Virus record (IMG/VR): IMGVR_UViG_3300013137_001215 | Span: 1 to 32,141 of that record | DNA: 32,141 nucleotides | Origin: a virus | Reading direction: 5' to 3' (one strand) | In this document: piece after piece, positions 30,675-32,141 of the stretch | Numbering within the stretch: position 1 is the first letter of the stretch | Layout of the letters: the number at the start of each line of letters is the position of its first letter | Position numbers and translations under genes: made by a program | The notes under the pieces: model-generated | What the model was told of the DNA's origin: nothing | The model's input: the letters and a program-made list of their open reading frames with translations, nothing else | Database searches by the model: none

Positions 30675-31085
30675 ATGGAAAACGATAAAAAATTAAATAA
30701 CTTCATTAAAACTACAATTAGAGAGTTTTTGAATGAACAAAAAATAAACAATAATGAAAATAATCTTGTTATTAATAATATTGAACACATTGTTCAATCA
30801 AATAGAGGTAAATATTTATCAACTGAACAATATGATAAAATAAAAAAACTTATGTTAAATAATAAATCAGATATGTTCAATTTTGAACCAGAAAATATAC
30901 CTTCTGATTTACTTGAATTAATAGAAGATAATGAATTGTATTATGGTTTTAATGAAAATGAAATTAAAAGATTTTTAAATAGTGTTAGAAAATTAGGTTA
31001 CACTTTCAACTATATTGACATGGCGACAAAAGATAATGGTGGTATGAATCATACGGTTAAACCTTATGCACTTAGAAAAATCTAA
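30675..31085 (+). CDS. Hypothetical protein with IREFLNE leader
   Basis: 136 residues. NNFIKTTIREFLNEQK (residues ~8-23) resembles the head-targeting motif shifted inward, with LNE as a possible prohead-protease site. The rest is helical and acidic (NIPSDLLELIEDNELYYGFN), ending with NHTVKPYALRKI. Preceded by leader repeat copy 2. No family recognised. Confidence 0.5.
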   Translation: MENDKKLNNFIKTTIREFLNEQKINNNENNLVINNIEHIVQSNRGKYLSTEQYDKIKKLMLNNKSDMFNFEPENIPSDLLELIEDNELYYGFNENEIKRFLNSVRKLGYTFNYIDMATKDNGGMNHTVKPYALRKI

Positions 31086-31141
31086 CATAAATTAGAATTG
31101 TGTTGGAAAATTTTAAAAAAGTTTTTTATACAGAACTATAT

Positions 31142-31155
31142 CTATACCGCTTGTT
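31142..31155 (+). repeat. 14-base motif CTATACCGCTTGTT, copy 1
   Basis: Identical to 31572-31585. Both lie between cassette-type ORFs, and ACCGC here can pair with GCGGT 14 bases on. Possibly half-sites of the attC-like family. Confidence 0.4.
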
Positions 31156-31189
31156 ACCTGCTGGGCGGTTTAATCAAATAATAATTAAA

Positions 31190-31487
31190 ATGAAAAAGAA
31201 AATTTTTAACTGGCTCTACAAATTGGCAATAAAAGTTATTGCTATCAATCGTAAAACACCCTGAATACTTGCTCAAAAAAGGGTGGATAGAGCAAGATGG
31301 TTATTACATTGAGCCGAACATGAAAGACCGTGATTTAGTATCAATTAGTTTTGAAGCACATTATTACCATGTTTGGCACAGTTCCAAAAGAACTTTTATT
31401 GCCCTTGAAAGCACAATCGAATGGTTTGAGAGTTATTATTTGATTATTCACGGTGATAATGGAAGGTATCAACTTGCAGGGATTTAG
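31190..31487 (+). CDS. Small protein, possibly frameshifted near its start
   Basis: The main frame runs from 31239 (TTG) to 31487 and reads LLSIVKHPEYLLKKGWIEQD, then ending GDNGRYQLAGI, 82 residues. An ATG at 31190 in another frame gives MKKKIFNWLYKLAIK, which would join it after one base change near 31232-31240 to make a ~98-residue protein. That is more credible than a TTG start. WFESYYLIIHGDNG looks folded. Function unknown. Confidence 0.45.
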
Positions 31488-31571
31488 CCTTGCAGGTAAC
31501 GAATGGTGCTATGTTTTCGGTTTGCATTGCAGACTTTTTCAACCTACCACCGCCTTTGATGGCAAACTGCA

Positions 31572-31585
31572 CTATACCGCTTGTT
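31572..31585 (+). repeat. 14-base motif CTATACCGCTTGTT, copy 2
   Basis: Follows a GC-rich intergenic stretch (31488-31571) in which GTTTGC can pair with GCAAAC. Same motif as at 31142. Confidence 0.4.
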
Positions 31586-31619
31586 GTGCGTATGTGTTTA
31601 TTTATTAACTAATTAAAAT

Positions 31620-31850
31620 ATGATTATGTGTGAAATTAAACAACCAAAAGAAAAAGCAAAAGAACTATTTGAAAAAATGGTTTATCAAATAGAGTATAAT
31701 TGTCAACCATCATTAGTTCCAATGGTCGCAAAGAAATTAACTTTAATTACAATTGATGAAATTATTGAAGAATTATCAAGAGAAAGTTCCGATGATTCAC
31801 AAGCGGTTGAATATTGGCAAGAAGTTAAAACCGATGTTCAGTGTTTTTAG
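31620..31850 (+). CDS. Small phage-type helical protein
   Basis: 76 residues (or 74 from the ATG at 31626). It starts CEIKQPKEKAKELFEKM and holds KLTLITIDEIIEELSRES and EYWQEVKTDV. The pattern KEKAxEL...A..ITxDEII...YWQEVK is common among small uncharacterised proteins of Bacteroidota phages. Function unknown. Confidence 0.6.
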   Translation: MIMCEIKQPKEKAKELFEKMVYQIEYNCQPSLVPMVAKKLTLITIDEIIEELSRESSDDSQAVEYWQEVKTDVQCF

Positions 31851-31889
31851 CATTACGCACAATGGAACGCAAATAAATACAGTACGATA

Positions 31890-32045
31890 ATGGAAGCACA
31901 TAGACCAGAACCCGAAGAAAGTTGGCAAGACCGACAATTTGATGAAAACCACAGGCAAGTATTGGATTTATTTGCTGTTAGTGGACGAAGTGAACAGTTG
32001 CCTTGCGGTGATTGTGAGAACTATGCTGAATACGATGGTGGATAA
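31890..32045 (+). CDS. Small hypothetical protein with CGDC motif
   Basis: 51 residues, starting MEAHRPEPEESWQDRQFDEN and ending with LPCGDCENYAEYDGG. The single CxxC could bind metal or be a redox pair. It overlaps the next ATG (TAATG), so the two are likely coupled. Confidence 0.5.
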   Translation: MEAHRPEPEESWQDRQFDENHRQVLDLFAVSGRSEQLPCGDCENYAEYDGG

Positions 32046-32141
32046 TGAAAAATAAGAATGAAATAGATGGGTTTGATAATTCAGTTTATGATGTCAAATC
32101 AGGAGAAAAATGCACAGATGAAAATCATGTAGATTTACACG
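32045..32141 (+). CDS. Start of an ORF cut by the window edge
   Basis: MKNKNEIDGFDNSVYDVKSG and on to the last base without a stop. Too short to identify. Confidence 0.45.
   Translation, partial: MKNKNEIDGFDNSVYDVKSGEKCTDENHVDLH

Overview
This window looks like part of the genome of a large T4-like tailed phage that infects a member of the Bacteroidota. The reasons are a gp32-type single-stranded DNA-binding protein, a repeat-rich 2052-residue structural protein, many small genes packed end to end, very AT-rich DNA, a recurring T4-late-promoter-like motif (TATAAATA) 18-30 bases before several starts, and a few TAnnTTTG boxes typical of Bacteroidota promoters. No tRNA, rRNA, CRISPR array, terminase, capsid or polymerase gene is visible. 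Host and phage assignments come from sequence features alone.

Layout. 1-3.4 kb: an integron-attC-like palindrome at the left edge, small unknown genes, a GNAT gene lying between two copies of a neighbour's 3' end, a Mre11/SbcD-like phosphoesterase that has lost its metal ligands, and a lipoprotein. 3.4-9.8 kb: a membrane HExxH protein, then mostly minus-strand genes (Nudix hydrolase, polynucleotide-kinase-like P-loop protein, 678-residue DHH phosphoesterase, small proteins). 9.8-16.9 kb: a membrane-anchored protein and the giant repeat protein, translationally coupled. 16.9-18.3 kb: the gp32-like gene behind a structured leader. 18.3-21.4 kb: a run of short genes sharing an N-terminal motif; four or five carry single-base frameshifts. 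21.5-24.9 kb: small genes, a candidate structured RNA, YqeY, a radical SAM/SPASM enzyme flanked by short basic peptides. 24.95-27.65 kb: a Ro60/TROVE-like (DUF2828-type) vWA protein with two tandem, diverged, non-coding RNA-like units upstream and a compact structured region plus terminator downstream; a remnant of a VSR-type homing endonuclease sits between two copies of the gene's last codons. 27.7-32.1 kb: an accessory region of tiny ORFs separated by attC-like palindromes.

Three ideas tie the window together. First, the Ro60-like protein with its two-copy RNA locus resembles the Rsr-Y RNA arrangement of bacteria, but the RNA does not look like a known Y RNA and is the best candidate for an undescribed system. 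Second, a dozen proteins, including the Nudix and DHH enzymes, begin with a T4-like capsid-targeting peptide (compare MKTYQEFIAE of T4 internal proteins), which suggests a set of proteins packaged in the head and injected with the DNA. Third, the right end behaves like a cassette array: stop codons lie inside the first palindrome box, and paired arms differ only by G-T wobbles with G always on the left arm.

Caution: most frameshifts fall in short homopolymers, so some may be assembly errors rather than gene decay.
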